A stretch of DNA of 22,045 nt, from contig CALGIG010000097.1 of NCBI GenBank assembly GCA_937915865.1, forward strand, positions 1 to 22,045. Reading direction: 5' to 3'. The notes under the pieces were generated by a model. That model saw only the letters and a program-made list of their open reading frames with translations. It was not told where the DNA came from and made no database searches. This stretch comes from an uncultured Prolixibacteraceae bacterium. GTDB taxonomy: Bacteria > Bacteroidota > Bacteroidia > Bacteroidales > Prolixibacteraceae. The translations under genes were made by a program, and so were the position numbers. Below, one piece after another: positions 6,955 to 15,401 of this stretch (position 1 is its first letter; each line of letters opens with the position of its first letter).

Positions 6955-9900
6955 ATGACTTCCAGAATTTTAGATTTAATCGATTTTGAAAAAGTGGATG
7001 CCTTGCTTGAAGGATTCAATAAAACGACCGGATTTGTAACTGCCATTTTAGATCTACATGGAAATGTATTGTCAAAATCAGGCTGGAGACAAATATGTAC
7101 CGAATTTCATCGTGTACATCCTGAAACTTCAAAAAAGTGTAAAATTAGTGACACCCAATTGGCTGGGAAAATTGCCGAAGGCGAAAAATATCATTTTTAT
7201 CGATGTTTAAACGGACTGATTGATGTGGCGGTGCCTATTATTATCAAAGGGGAACATATCGCAAACCTTTTTTCCGGGCAATTCTTTTTTGAAGAACCCG
7301 ATAGCACCTTCTTCAAAAAACAGTCAGAAAAGTATGGGTTTAATCAAGAAATTTATCTCAAAGCCTTAGGGAAAGTCCCGGTTGTTTCAAAAGAAAAAGT
7401 GTTGGCAGTTATGGATTTTTTGTTGAACATGACCCAGATAATCAGCGAAATAACCTTCCAAAAAATTGAACAGATGGAGTTGAATAAAACCATCTCGGAA
7501 AGCGAAGAAAAATATCGGTATTTATTTGCCAACAATCCACAACCGATGTGGATTTACGATCTTGAGTCCCTTGCTTTTCTGGAAGTAAATGAAGCCGCGG
7601 TGAATCAATACGGCTATTCGCAAAAGGAATTTCTTTCAATGACTTTAAAGGATATTCGTCCGGTTGAGGACATACCTGCACTTTTAAAAGACGTTGAGCT
7701 AACCCGGCAAAATTATAACTCTGCCGGGGAATGGAGGCACATTAAGAAAAGCGGGGAAATCATAATTGTGGAAATTACTTCACATTCGGTTGAATATAAT
7801 GGAAGAGCAGCACGGCATGTGTTAGTTCACGATATCACCCAGAAGAAGAAGACGGAAGTGGCATTGCAAAACAATGAAATTCGTTTGAAAACACTAATTC
7901 AAACCATACCTGACTTGGTTTGGATGAAAAGTCCGAATGGCGTTTATATAAGTTGTAACAAGACCTTTGAATTATTATTTGGAGCGAAGGAGGCTGATAT
8001 AATTGGAAAGACCGACTATGATTTCGTTGATAAAGATTTAGCCGACTTTTTTAGGGAGAATGACAGGAATGCTGTTCTGGCGGGTAAGCCTACAGCCAAT
8101 GAAGAGTGGGTCACTTTTGCAAGCGATGGTCATCGGGCATTTCTCGAAGTTATTAAAACACCAACGTTCGATCTTAACGGAAATCTTATTGGAGTACTTG
8201 GTATTGGGCGCGACATCACTGAACGTAAACTGGCAGAAGAAACCTTACTCGATTCACGAGAGAATTTGTACCGGTTACTTAATTCGATGTATGAAGGGGC
8301 TTATGGGGTTGATACCAATGGCAACTGTACTTTTGTTAACCGGGCATTTCTACAAATGCTGGGATATCAGAACGAATCTGAAATTCTAGGCAGGCACATG
8401 CACAATTTGATCCACCATTCTCACCCTGATGGAAGTTCATATCCGGCGAGTGAATGCAAGATGTATTGCGCTCATCAAACAAACCAAACAATCAATGTTT
8501 TTGATGAGGTGTTATGGCGCAAGGATGGTACTGCATTTCCGGTTGAATACTGGTCACATCCGATTGAAAAGGCCGGTGAGGTAATAGGATCAATTGCAAC
8601 ATTCATTGACATCACCGAGCGCAAACTAGCGGATGAAAAATTTAGCCATTTAAATGTTGAACTTGAAAATCTTCTTTCTAATCTGGATAAAGCCGTTTTT
8701 TCGGTTGATGTTGTCAAAAATAAGATGTTACGCGCTTCAGTTGCCCATGAGACTGTATTTGGGTATCCCCAGTCAAATTTTTTCAGTAATACACAATTCT
8801 GGTACGAAGTTATATTGCCTGAAGATAAACACATTGTTGATGCCGGATATCCTGTTTTACTTTCAGGGAAAAATCTGCAACACGAGTATCGAATGATTGA
8901 TTCTAAGGGGCAAATCCGATGGATTGAAGCAAAGATGAACCCAACCCTTGACGCGAATGGAAAATTAATTCGGATAGATGGTATCGCAAGTAATATAACA
9001 AGACGAAAACTGGCGGAAACTGAACTAATAGAAAAAGAAGTTCAATATAGGAATCTTGCGGACTCAGGCATGGCGTTAATATGGGCTTCCGGCAAAGATA
9101 AATTATGCAATTATTTTAACAAACCGTGGTTACAATTTACAGGCAGAACCCTTGAACAGGAATTGGGCAATGGTTGGACCGAAGGCGTTCATCCAGATGA
9201 TCGGGAATCATGTTTTAACACTTATAGTGCTGCTTTTGACAATCGCGAAAAATTTGACATGGAATACCGTTTGCGGAATGCAAGCGGAGAATACAGGTGG
9301 ATCAGTGATTTAGGAACACCAAATTATAACAGTAATAATGAATTTATTGGGTATATAAGTCATTGTTTCGATATCACCGATCATAAACAATCAGAACAGG
9401 AATTAATCAATGCCAAAGAAAAAGCAGAGGAAAGTGATCGGTTGAAATCGGCTTTCTTAGCTAATATGAGCCATGAAGTTAGGACACCATTAAATAGCAT
9501 TATTGGTTTCTCGGAACTACTGGCCGATTCTGATTTTCAAGTGGATCAAAAAAAGGAATTTATTCAAATGATTATCACCAACGGAAATAACCTTTTAGCG
9601 ATTATTAGTGATATCATGGATATTTCGAAACTTGAATCCGGGGAGATAAAAATTTATAAGAAACAAATTAACCCCCAAAAATTTGTTTCTTCCATAAAAG
9701 ACGAGTTCCTTATTCAGATTGAAGAAAAAAAACTTGAGCTAAAACTATTTATTGAAGATAATAGTCCTGAAACTGAGATAACAGCTGACGAAGGCAGGTT
9801 AAGGCAGATATTTCATAATTTGCTGAGCAACGCCATGAAATTTACGAAAAAGGGGACAATTGAGATTGGATATCAAGTCAAGGACAGAACAGTTGAGTTT

Positions 9901-10125
9901 TATGTCAGAGATACAGGTATCGGTATTCCTAAAGAATTTCACGATCAGATTTTCGAACGTTTCAGGCAGGTAGATAACACTACTACAAGAAAATACGGCG
10001 GTAATGGTCTGGGATTAGCCATATCGAAGAATTTAATTGAATTAATGGGTGGAAAAATATGGTTTGATTCAACGCAATGTAAAGGATCTACATTTTATGT
10101 TTCTATCCCTCGAAGTGATAAATAA
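6955..10125 (+). CDS. Multi-PAS sensor histidine kinase with N-terminal PocR domain
   Basis: This 1056-residue soluble kinase begins with a PocR ligand-binding domain (about 5-165), showing the family pattern of three cysteines (Cys48, Cys62, Cys84 in FYRCLNGL) and the PI...G..IA...SGQF strand. PocR domains are known from regulators of propanediol and cobalamin genes and are thought to bind small organic ligands. Five PAS/PAC modules follow, starting near residues 183, 307, 434, 563 and 693, most ending in a DITxRK-type junction. Then come HisKA with His840 in NMSHEVRTPLNS and an ATPase domain (N-box HNLLSNAMKFT from 954, DTGIGIP from 986, GGNGLGLAIS). The protein ends right after the ATPase (STFYVSIP), so there is no receiver. 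ATG at 6955 is the start; the ATG at 6922 runs into a stop. The gene lies between two other kinases with no response regulator adjacent, so its phosphorelay partner is unknown. The receiver of the upstream hybrid kinase is the nearest candidate, by position only. Confidence 0.92.
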   Translation: MTSRILDLIDFEKVDALLEGFNKTTGFVTAILDLHGNVLSKSGWRQICTEFHRVHPETSKKCKISDTQLAGKIAEGEKYHFYRCLNGLIDVAVPIIIKGEHIANLFSGQFFFEEPDSTFFKKQSEKYGFNQEIYLKALGKVPVVSKEKVLAVMDFLLNMTQIISEITFQKIEQMELNKTISESEEKYRYLFANNPQPMWIYDLESLAFLEVNEAAVNQYGYSQKEFLSMTLKDIRPVEDIPALLKDVELTRQNYNSAGEWRHIKKSGEIIIVEITSHSVEYNGRAARHVLVHDITQKKKTEVALQNNEIRLKTLIQTIPDLVWMKSPNGVYISCNKTFELLFGAKEADIIGKTDYDFVDKDLADFFRENDRNAVLAGKPTANEEWVTFASDGHRAFLEVIKTPTFDLNGNLIGVLGIGRDITERKLAEETLLDSRENLYRLLNSMYEGAYGVDTNGNCTFVNRAFLQMLGYQNESEILGRHMHNLIHHSHPDGSSYPASECKMYCAHQTNQTINVFDEVLWRKDGTAFPVEYWSHPIEKAGEVIGSIATFIDITERKLADEKFSHLNVELENLLSNLDKAVFSVDVVKNKMLRASVAHETVFGYPQSNFFSNTQFWYEVILPEDKHIVDAGYPVLLSGKNLQHEYRMIDSKGQIRWIEAKMNPTLDANGKLIRIDGIASNITRRKLAETELIEKEVQYRNLADSGMALIWASGKDKLCNYFNKPWLQFTGRTLEQELGNGWTEGVHPDDRESCFNTYSAAFDNREKFDMEYRLRNASGEYRWISDLGTPNYNSNNEFIGYISHCFDITDHKQSEQELINAKEKAEESDRLKSAFLANMSHEVRTPLNSIIGFSELLADSDFQVDQKKEFIQMIITNGNNLLAIISDIMDISKLESGEIKIYKKQINPQKFVSSIKDEFLIQIEEKKLELKLFIEDNSPETEITADEGRLRQIFHNLLSNAMKFTKKGTIEIGYQVKDRTVEFYVRDTGIGIPKEFHDQIFERFRQVDNTTTRKYGGNGLGLAISKNLIELMGGKIWFDSTQCKGSTFYVSIPRSDK

Positions 10126-10356
10126 TGAATACATTCCCAGTCCCAGCCATAAAAGCGAGATTCTGTATCTCGACACGTTAACCTTGCTATCTATCTGTCT
10201 GGTAAACAATTTATAATACTGCCAGGCAAATTTTTAGATGTTTAAGAATAACCACGGTTATGGATTTTGAATAATGATTCATTAAGTAATTATCAATAAT
10301 TTTTAATAGTTTTCAGCCCAAAAATCAACCAATATTTCCATAATTGAATAATTAGA
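10126..10356. other. Intergenic region with weak hairpins
   Basis: The 231 bp between the two kinases contain a short perfect hairpin (CGAGAT 10156-10161, ATCTCG 10167-10172) without a T tract. A second pairing, GTCTGG 10197-10202 with CCAGGC 10222-10227 (one G-T pair), is followed by AAATTTTT and could be a weak terminator for the PocR kinase. I found no exact TAnnTTTG element for the next gene. Confidence 0.35.
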
Positions 10357-12405
10357 ATGCTTAACGACCTTATTCAGAATTCGACCTTATTAATTGCCCT
10401 GTCTGTTCTATACGGAATATTGACTCGTGCCACCAAAGCAGGTTTTTTAAGTTCCAAAATAATCGGCGGAATATTGTTTGGAATCATCACTGTTGCTGCG
10501 ATGAAAATGTCCATTCAGTATAATCCAGGTGTTATTTACGACGGCAGATCTATAGTTCTCACATTGTCAGGGCTTTTTGGTGGAGGAATTACCGGAATTA
10601 TTTCTGCTCTGATAGCAGCAGCGTATCGAATTTATCTGGGAGGAGCAGGTGTTCTGGCGGGAATTGCGACAATTATTACTTCGGTGATGATTGGATTTGC
10701 TTTTAGACGTTTGCACGATAACAAACCTGAATTATTGAAAATTCCCATGCTTTTTGGAATAGGGGTTGTTTCTCATATATGTATGCTGGCTTGTCAGCTA
10801 TTGTTGCCATGGCCGGCAGGGGTGGGAGTTATTAAAGAAATTGCGATTCCGGTTATGCTGGTCTTACCATTGGGGACACTGTTTATGGGAATGTTGCTGG
10901 CAAGTGATAGAAAGCGAATGTTGGCAGAAAAGGCATTGCGTCGATCAGAAAAAAATTTCCGGCGATTACTGGATGAATCTCCTCTCGGTATGCGAATTCT
11001 TACCTCCGAAGGGCAAACATTGTACGTCAATAAGGCATTGTTATCCGTGTATGGTTTTAGCTCCCTCGAAAAATTTAACCAAACCCGTGTTGAAAAACGT
11101 TACACCGAAGAAAGCCTGAGTCTTCATAAGCAAAGAAAGCAGAAGCGCAAAAAGGGAGAATATGTTGATCCGGAATATGAGATAGATGTTTTGCGAAATG
11201 ACGGGCAAATCAGACACCTTGTAGTGCTGCGGAAAACCATAAATTGGAGCGACACTCCCCAAACTTTGATAATCTACCAGGACATTACGGAACGGAGAAA
11301 CGCAGAAAGCCTTATTAAGCTTCTAAGCCGATCAACAGAACAAAGTCCGGTGGGCATTGTAATTACAGACCCTCAGGGAATGGTTAAATATGTAAATCCT
11401 AAATTTTCGGAAATAACAGGATATGAACCGGAAGAAGCAACCAGCAGAACGTTTGACAGGTTAATATCAGGAGAACATCCCAAAGAGTTTTACGATAACA
11501 TTTGGGAAACCATTCAAAATGGTCATGAATGGAGAGGTGAATTCCACAATCAGAAGAAAAATGGTGAACTGTATTGGGAGAGTACGATAATATCCCCTAT
11601 TGTAAATACATCTGGTGAAATCACTCATTATGTTGAAACTAAGGAAGATATTACTGAAAAGAAAAAGATTATTGCCGATTTAAAAATGGCTGTGGAGAAA
11701 GCAGAGGAGAGTGACCGGTTAAAATCAGCCTTTCTTGCTAATATGAGTCATGAGATACGCACTCCGCTGAACGCCATTTTGGGCTTTTCTGACATGCTAT
11801 GTGGTGATGAAACATTGTCTTTGGAAATCAGAGAAGAATATTCTACGATCATAAATAAAAATTCAGATAATCTGCTTCACATTATCGACGACATCCTCGA
11901 TATTTCAAAGCTGGATACCGGACAATTAAAAATAATTAAAAAACCTATTGATTTATTACAAACACTGAATGAACTCTATCTCGACTTTCAAAGGAAGATT
12001 TCAGAAACTGGAGATGGTAAAGTTGCTTTGAAATTAAAGATTCCGGATTTCCCTGTTTCAATTAGTACAGATAAGGTTCGGTTTAGCCAAATTGTGAGCA
12101 ATTTATTGAGTAACTCTGTCAAATTTACTCACTCCGGAGAAATCGAATTTGGGATATTGAAAATTACAGATCAGCAAATAACTTTCTTTGTATCCGACAC
12201 CGGGATCGGAATTGAAAAGGCTGTTCAACCAGCTATTTTTGAACGTTTCAGGCAGGCCAATGATTCGACTTCCAAACTGTATGGAGGAACCGGTTTGGGA
12301 TTGGCAATTGTAAAAAATCTGGTAGAGCTTATGGACGGAGAGATTTCTCTCGAATCAGAAATAGGAAAAGGGACGACCTTTAAATTCTGCCTGCCAACCA
12401 AATAA
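10357..12405 (+). CDS. LytS-type 5TM sensor histidine kinase with two PAS domains
   Basis: This 682-residue membrane kinase starts with a 5TMR-LYT receptor region (about residues 1-190). It has hydrophobic helices broken by the characteristic segments YDGRSIVLTLSGLFGGGITG, AAAYRIYLGGAGVLAG and PLGTLFMGMLLASD. Two PAS domains follow (from about 197 and 319, ending in DITERR and DITEKKK), then HisKA with His465 in NMSHEIRTPLNAILGFS. The ATPase domain has SNLLSNSVKFT (581 on), DTGIGI (614 on) and GGTGLGLAIV. In LytS and its relatives this receptor region senses envelope or extracellular signals such as membrane state or small metabolites. The catalytic half here is not LytS-like (no His-kinase_3 fold) but is the common HisKA type of the two upstream kinases. 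No receiver, and no LytTR regulator nearby. The ATG at 10357 starts directly in the first membrane helix. The signal is unknown. Confidence 0.92.
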   Translation: MLNDLIQNSTLLIALSVLYGILTRATKAGFLSSKIIGGILFGIITVAAMKMSIQYNPGVIYDGRSIVLTLSGLFGGGITGIISALIAAAYRIYLGGAGVLAGIATIITSVMIGFAFRRLHDNKPELLKIPMLFGIGVVSHICMLACQLLLPWPAGVGVIKEIAIPVMLVLPLGTLFMGMLLASDRKRMLAEKALRRSEKNFRRLLDESPLGMRILTSEGQTLYVNKALLSVYGFSSLEKFNQTRVEKRYTEESLSLHKQRKQKRKKGEYVDPEYEIDVLRNDGQIRHLVVLRKTINWSDTPQTLIIYQDITERRNAESLIKLLSRSTEQSPVGIVITDPQGMVKYVNPKFSEITGYEPEEATSRTFDRLISGEHPKEFYDNIWETIQNGHEWRGEFHNQKKNGELYWESTIISPIVNTSGEITHYVETKEDITEKKKIIADLKMAVEKAEESDRLKSAFLANMSHEIRTPLNAILGFSDMLCGDETLSLEIREEYSTIINKNSDNLLHIIDDILDISKLDTGQLKIIKKPIDLLQTLNELYLDFQRKISETGDGKVALKLKIPDFPVSISTDKVRFSQIVSNLLSNSVKFTHSGEIEFGILKITDQQITFFVSDTGIGIEKAVQPAIFERFRQANDSTSKLYGGTGLGLAIVKNLVELMDGEISLESEIGKGTTFKFCLPTK

Positions 12406-12525
12406 GAAAAGTACTCTTTGGGATTATTACTTTAGGTTCGCGGTCGTTTATTTATTCGACTAAAAATCCCTAAGGTATAAGTGTTCTTTAATCCCTTTTT
12501 AATAATATTTTAATTCGCCTTTAAT

Positions 12526-12554
12526 TTTGTGCAACCTCATCAGCTCTACTTTTG
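12526..12554 (+). promoter_or_regulatory. Bacteroidota-type promoter
   Basis: TTTG at 12526-12529 (-33) and TACTTTTG at 12547-12554 (-7, TAnnTTTG) are separated by 17 bases. This is the best-formed promoter in the window. Transcription would start near 12560, about 390 nt before the lipoprotein start and about 175 nt before the hairpin at 12735. Confidence 0.5.
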
Positions 12555-12650
12555 ATACATAAGAGTTGTAAGATTTTTTGATCAGGACAATATCATATAA
12601 TTTCAATTGCAAATTTCTTTGAAAACAGGTTATAATCAATTTGAGATATT

Positions 12651-12666
12651 ATTTAATCGATTAAAT
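12651..12666. promoter_or_regulatory. Perfect 16-bp palindrome, possible operator
   Basis: ATTTAATCGATTAAAT is identical to its own reverse complement. It lies about 100 bp downstream of the promoter at 12526-12554. A dimeric regulator site is possible; in such AT-rich DNA chance is a real alternative. Confidence 0.35.
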
Positions 12667-12734
12667 GTCAAGATGTTTATACTTTTTAGGGTTCTCTAAA
12701 ATTTCTGCAAATCAAACTTGCAGATCTAGGTTTT

Positions 12735-12766
12735 AAAATACCGTGAGTGAAAACCCGCGGTATTTT
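12735..12766 (+). terminator. Terminator-like hairpin in the lipoprotein leader
   Basis: AAAATACCG (12735-12743) pairs perfectly with CGGTATTTT (12758-12766) around a 14-base loop, and the 3' arm ends in TTTT followed by AATTTC. With the promoter at 12526-12554 it would bound a transcript of about 200 nt that contains no good reading frame. Confidence 0.45.
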
Positions 12767-12950
12767 AATTTCAATTTAAACGATAGATTATCAAAGATTT
12801 AATCATGTACAACAAGGAACATTAAATACGATAGGTTTCAATAAACTGGGATATTAGTACTCAACTATTAGAAGATCCCATGACAAGTTCGTCGCTCTGG
12901 GATGTCTGAGTTTACCAAATTAAAACGATTTTAATATAATTATTCACATT

Positions 12951-14705
12951 ATGAGAAGGTCTAACAGTAATCCATTTGTCTTTGTAGTAATGGTGGTGAT
13001 GTTTTTAACAGGATGCACCAGTTTGCAGAAAATGAAGAAGAATGCAAATAAAATCAGTTTTAAAACCATTCCTGAAATTCTGGAGACAAATGCGGGCAAA
13101 GTTGATTTGGCTATTGATGGAAGGTTTCCTGCAAAATATTTTGCTAAAAAAGCAACCTTGGTTGCCACACCGGTTCTAAAATACGAAGGAGGTGAAAAAA
13201 CATTTGAGGCAGTGACACTTCAGGGCGAAAAAGTTAAAGCCAATAATAAAGTGATTAGCTTATCAAGAGGTGGAAGTTTTGCCTATAAAGATGCTATTCC
13301 TTATGCTGAGACCATGCGCATATCTGACCTTGAAATGAGAATTACAGCTTCACAGGGATCCAAAAGCGTTGACTTTTCTCCAATTCAATTGGCAAAGGGT
13401 GTGATTTCAACTTCAACATTAGTGATTAATAATCCGACTCCGATTTTAGGAATCCAGCGTGAAAAAAATACTACCGGTAAATATGATCCGAATATTGACG
13501 AATTCCAACGTGTTGTGCCTGATGAATATACTGCTGACATACTTTATCTGATTAATAAAGCGGAAATTCGTCCCGGCGAATTAACTAAAAGTGAAATTAC
13601 CAAACTGAACGAATATAATAAAGCCATAGCTAAAGATCCGAAGAAAAAGCTCAAAAGTATGGAGATATCATCTTATGCTTCTCCTGATGGAGCTTTGGAT
13701 TTAAACACTCAGCTTGCAAAAAGCCGCCAGGATGTCTCATCTAAATTCTTGACTAAAGAACTGAAAAAATCTGAAGTAGAAGCCACGTTTAAAACAAAAT
13801 TCACTCCTGAAGACTGGGACGGATTTAAAGAATTAATGGGAAAATCAAATATTCAGGATAAAGAATTGATTTTGCGTGTGCTTGCGATGTATACCGATCC
13901 TGAAGTTCGTGAACGGGAAATTAAAAATCTTTCATCAGCTTTCACGGATGTTGCCGCTGAGATTTTACCGCAATTGCGCCGTTCAAAATTCACCACAAGC
14001 ATTGAATTGATAGGCAAATCGGATGAAGAAATTGCTGCTTTGGCCGATTCTGACCCCTCAAAATTGAATCCTGCTGAGTTGCTTTATGCTGCCACTCTGA
14101 CAAAAGACTTGAATAAACAATTGGCTATCTACAATTCATTCATGAAATTCTATTCAGCCGACTGGAGAGGGTTTAATAACGCAGGTATGGTTTTGGTGAA
14201 ACAACAGAAATATACTGATGCTAAAAGTTTGTTTGAAAATGCTGAAAAGCTAAATAACAGCGAGCCTATCATTAAGAATAATTTGGGCGTTTGCGAGCTT
14301 AAAGAAGGTAATTTAGCCAAAGCTGAAACCTATTTCGGAGCTGCATCAGGTGCTGGTGACGCTGTGAACAACAACCTTGGAATTTTAAGTATCATTAAAG
14401 GCGACTATGCCAAAGCAGTTAAATATTTCGGGGAATCTGATTCACCTAATACAGGATTGGCTAAAATTCTGGTAGGAGACAACAATGGCGCACTGAAATC
14501 GCTGGAAAATTGTACATGGGAAGATCGTTCGATGATAGAATACTTCAAAGCTGTTGTTGGTGCACGTACATCAAAAGAAAATCTAATGCATGAAAGCCTT
14601 GATAAAGCTATAAAATTGAACCCTGAATTGAAAAAGACGGCAACTACTGATATGGAGTTTGCAAAATATTTTAACGAAGCAAAATTCAAGGAAATCGTGA
14701 AATAG
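12951..14705 (+). CDS. Lipoprotein with degenerate OmpA-like domain and TPR repeats
   Basis: The 584-residue product has a signal peptide with lipobox LTGC, making Cys22 the lipidated residue, so it is attached to the outer or inner membrane. Residues about 45-185 look like beta-sandwich domains (KVDLAIDGRFPAKYF, ATLVATPVLKYEGG). Residues about 195-350 resemble an OmpA-like peptidoglycan-binding fold: a strand with MEISSYASPDGALDLNTQLA (from Met237) corresponds to the OmpA 'GyaS..G....N..La..Ra' motif, but the sequence is too divergent to say that it still binds peptidoglycan. From about 404 to 510 there are TPR-type helical repeats (NNAGMVLVKQQKYTDAKSLF, KNNLGVCELKEGNLAKAETY, NNLGILSIIKGDYAKAVKYF), suggesting a scaffold for protein partners. 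The start ATG at 12951 puts the signal peptide in the normal place. The next gene, 113 bp downstream, encodes another cell-wall-type lipoprotein. I know of similar OmpA/TPR lipoproteins in Bacteroidota but no assigned function. Confidence 0.85.
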   Translation: MRRSNSNPFVFVVMVVMFLTGCTSLQKMKKNANKISFKTIPEILETNAGKVDLAIDGRFPAKYFAKKATLVATPVLKYEGGEKTFEAVTLQGEKVKANNKVISLSRGGSFAYKDAIPYAETMRISDLEMRITASQGSKSVDFSPIQLAKGVISTSTLVINNPTPILGIQREKNTTGKYDPNIDEFQRVVPDEYTADILYLINKAEIRPGELTKSEITKLNEYNKAIAKDPKKKLKSMEISSYASPDGALDLNTQLAKSRQDVSSKFLTKELKKSEVEATFKTKFTPEDWDGFKELMGKSNIQDKELILRVLAMYTDPEVREREIKNLSSAFTDVAAEILPQLRRSKFTTSIELIGKSDEEIAALADSDPSKLNPAELLYAATLTKDLNKQLAIYNSFMKFYSADWRGFNNAGMVLVKQQKYTDAKSLFENAEKLNNSEPIIKNNLGVCELKEGNLAKAETYFGAASGAGDAVNNNLGILSIIKGDYAKAVKYFGESDSPNTGLAKILVGDNNGALKSLENCTWEDRSMIEYFKAVVGARTSKENLMHESLDKAIKLNPELKKTATTDMEFAKYFNEAKFKEIVK

Positions 14706-14818
14706 GTGGGTTGAAAACATAGCTTTTGTCGATATACTGGCCTGATAAATATATCGATTCAGATTTTCTTCGAGTAATATGTTGTAAAATTCGAAATAAA
14801 ACCATAAACATTAATACC

Positions 14819-15304
14819 ATGAGAACAGGAATTGTAATTGCCTTTTTTTTACTACTTTTTATGAGTGGATGTAGGGTATTTAGGTCATCAAAGAAAAGTG
14901 AATCATCGGTGACAAAAGCAGAAATGCCATCAGAAGCCAAGGTGTTTTCGGTTCCTACTCCTCAATCTAATATTGATGAAAATAACAGTGAAAATGTATC
15001 TGGTGAGAGACAAGTTTCAGTTAAAAGTGAAAACTTTACGTTTTCAGCTGATGATCAGGCGATGTATGGGGGTAAGAGATTTTTTGTGATTGTTGGTAGT
15101 TTCAGTAGTAATGAGAATGCTGGCCGATTTAAGCAGGAATTGGCTCAGCAAGGTTTTAAGCCAATTATTCTGCATAGTGAGACAGGTTATTTTAGGGTTT
15201 GTGTTGACTCTTTTGATGATGAGAGTATTGCTCGCAACCGTGTTCGTAAAGTCAGATCTGAATTTCCCAAATATGCAGATAGCTGGTTATTAATAAGGAA
15301 ATAG
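14819..15304 (+). CDS. SPOR-domain lipoprotein
   Basis: The product of 161 residues has a signal peptide with lipobox MSGC (Cys18), a low-complexity Ser/Lys/Asn-rich linker (about 20-80), and a C-terminal SPOR domain (about 87-161). The domain has the typical strands FFVIVGSFSSNENAGRF, FKPIILHSETGYFRV and a closing YADSWLLIRK. SPOR domains bind denuded glycan strands of septal peptidoglycan, so the protein probably sits at the outer membrane and contacts the wall, perhaps at division sites. I chose ATG at 14819; the frame extends upstream to a TTG at 14726, but that would bury the signal peptide behind 31 residues. It lies 113 bp after the OmpA/TPR lipoprotein on the same strand and may share its transcript. 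Confidence 0.88.
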   Translation: MRTGIVIAFFLLLFMSGCRVFRSSKKSESSVTKAEMPSEAKVFSVPTPQSNIDENNSENVSGERQVSVKSENFTFSADDQAMYGGKRFFVIVGSFSSNENAGRFKQELAQQGFKPIILHSETGYFRVCVDSFDDESIARNRVRKVRSEFPKYADSWLLIRK

Positions 15305-15401
15305 AATATTTTTGAAGAAACAGGGTGGTAAACTGATTGTTATACCCCGTTTGCTTTCAGAAAAGAACCAAAATACAGAAATTATGATTTTAACAGGAAG
15401 T

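Larger units (their letters stand above)
12406..12950. other. 545-bp AT-rich intergenic region/leader with several structures
   Basis: No gene is visible. In order there is a good promoter (12526-12554), a perfect 16-bp palindrome ATTTAATCGATTAAAT (12651-12666), a terminator-like hairpin (12735-12766), and a set of three matching segments (12847-12903) that can form two competing hairpins ending 48 bp before the lipoprotein start. The region could be a long mRNA leader with conditional termination, or a separate small RNA followed by the gene's own regulatory DNA. Confidence 0.5.

Noticed and set aside
15305..15401. Bidirectional terminator between the convergent lipoprotein genes
   Set aside because: AACAGGGTGGTA and TATACCCCGTT (about 15320-15352) pair only imperfectly and lack a clean T tract, so I do not call it.
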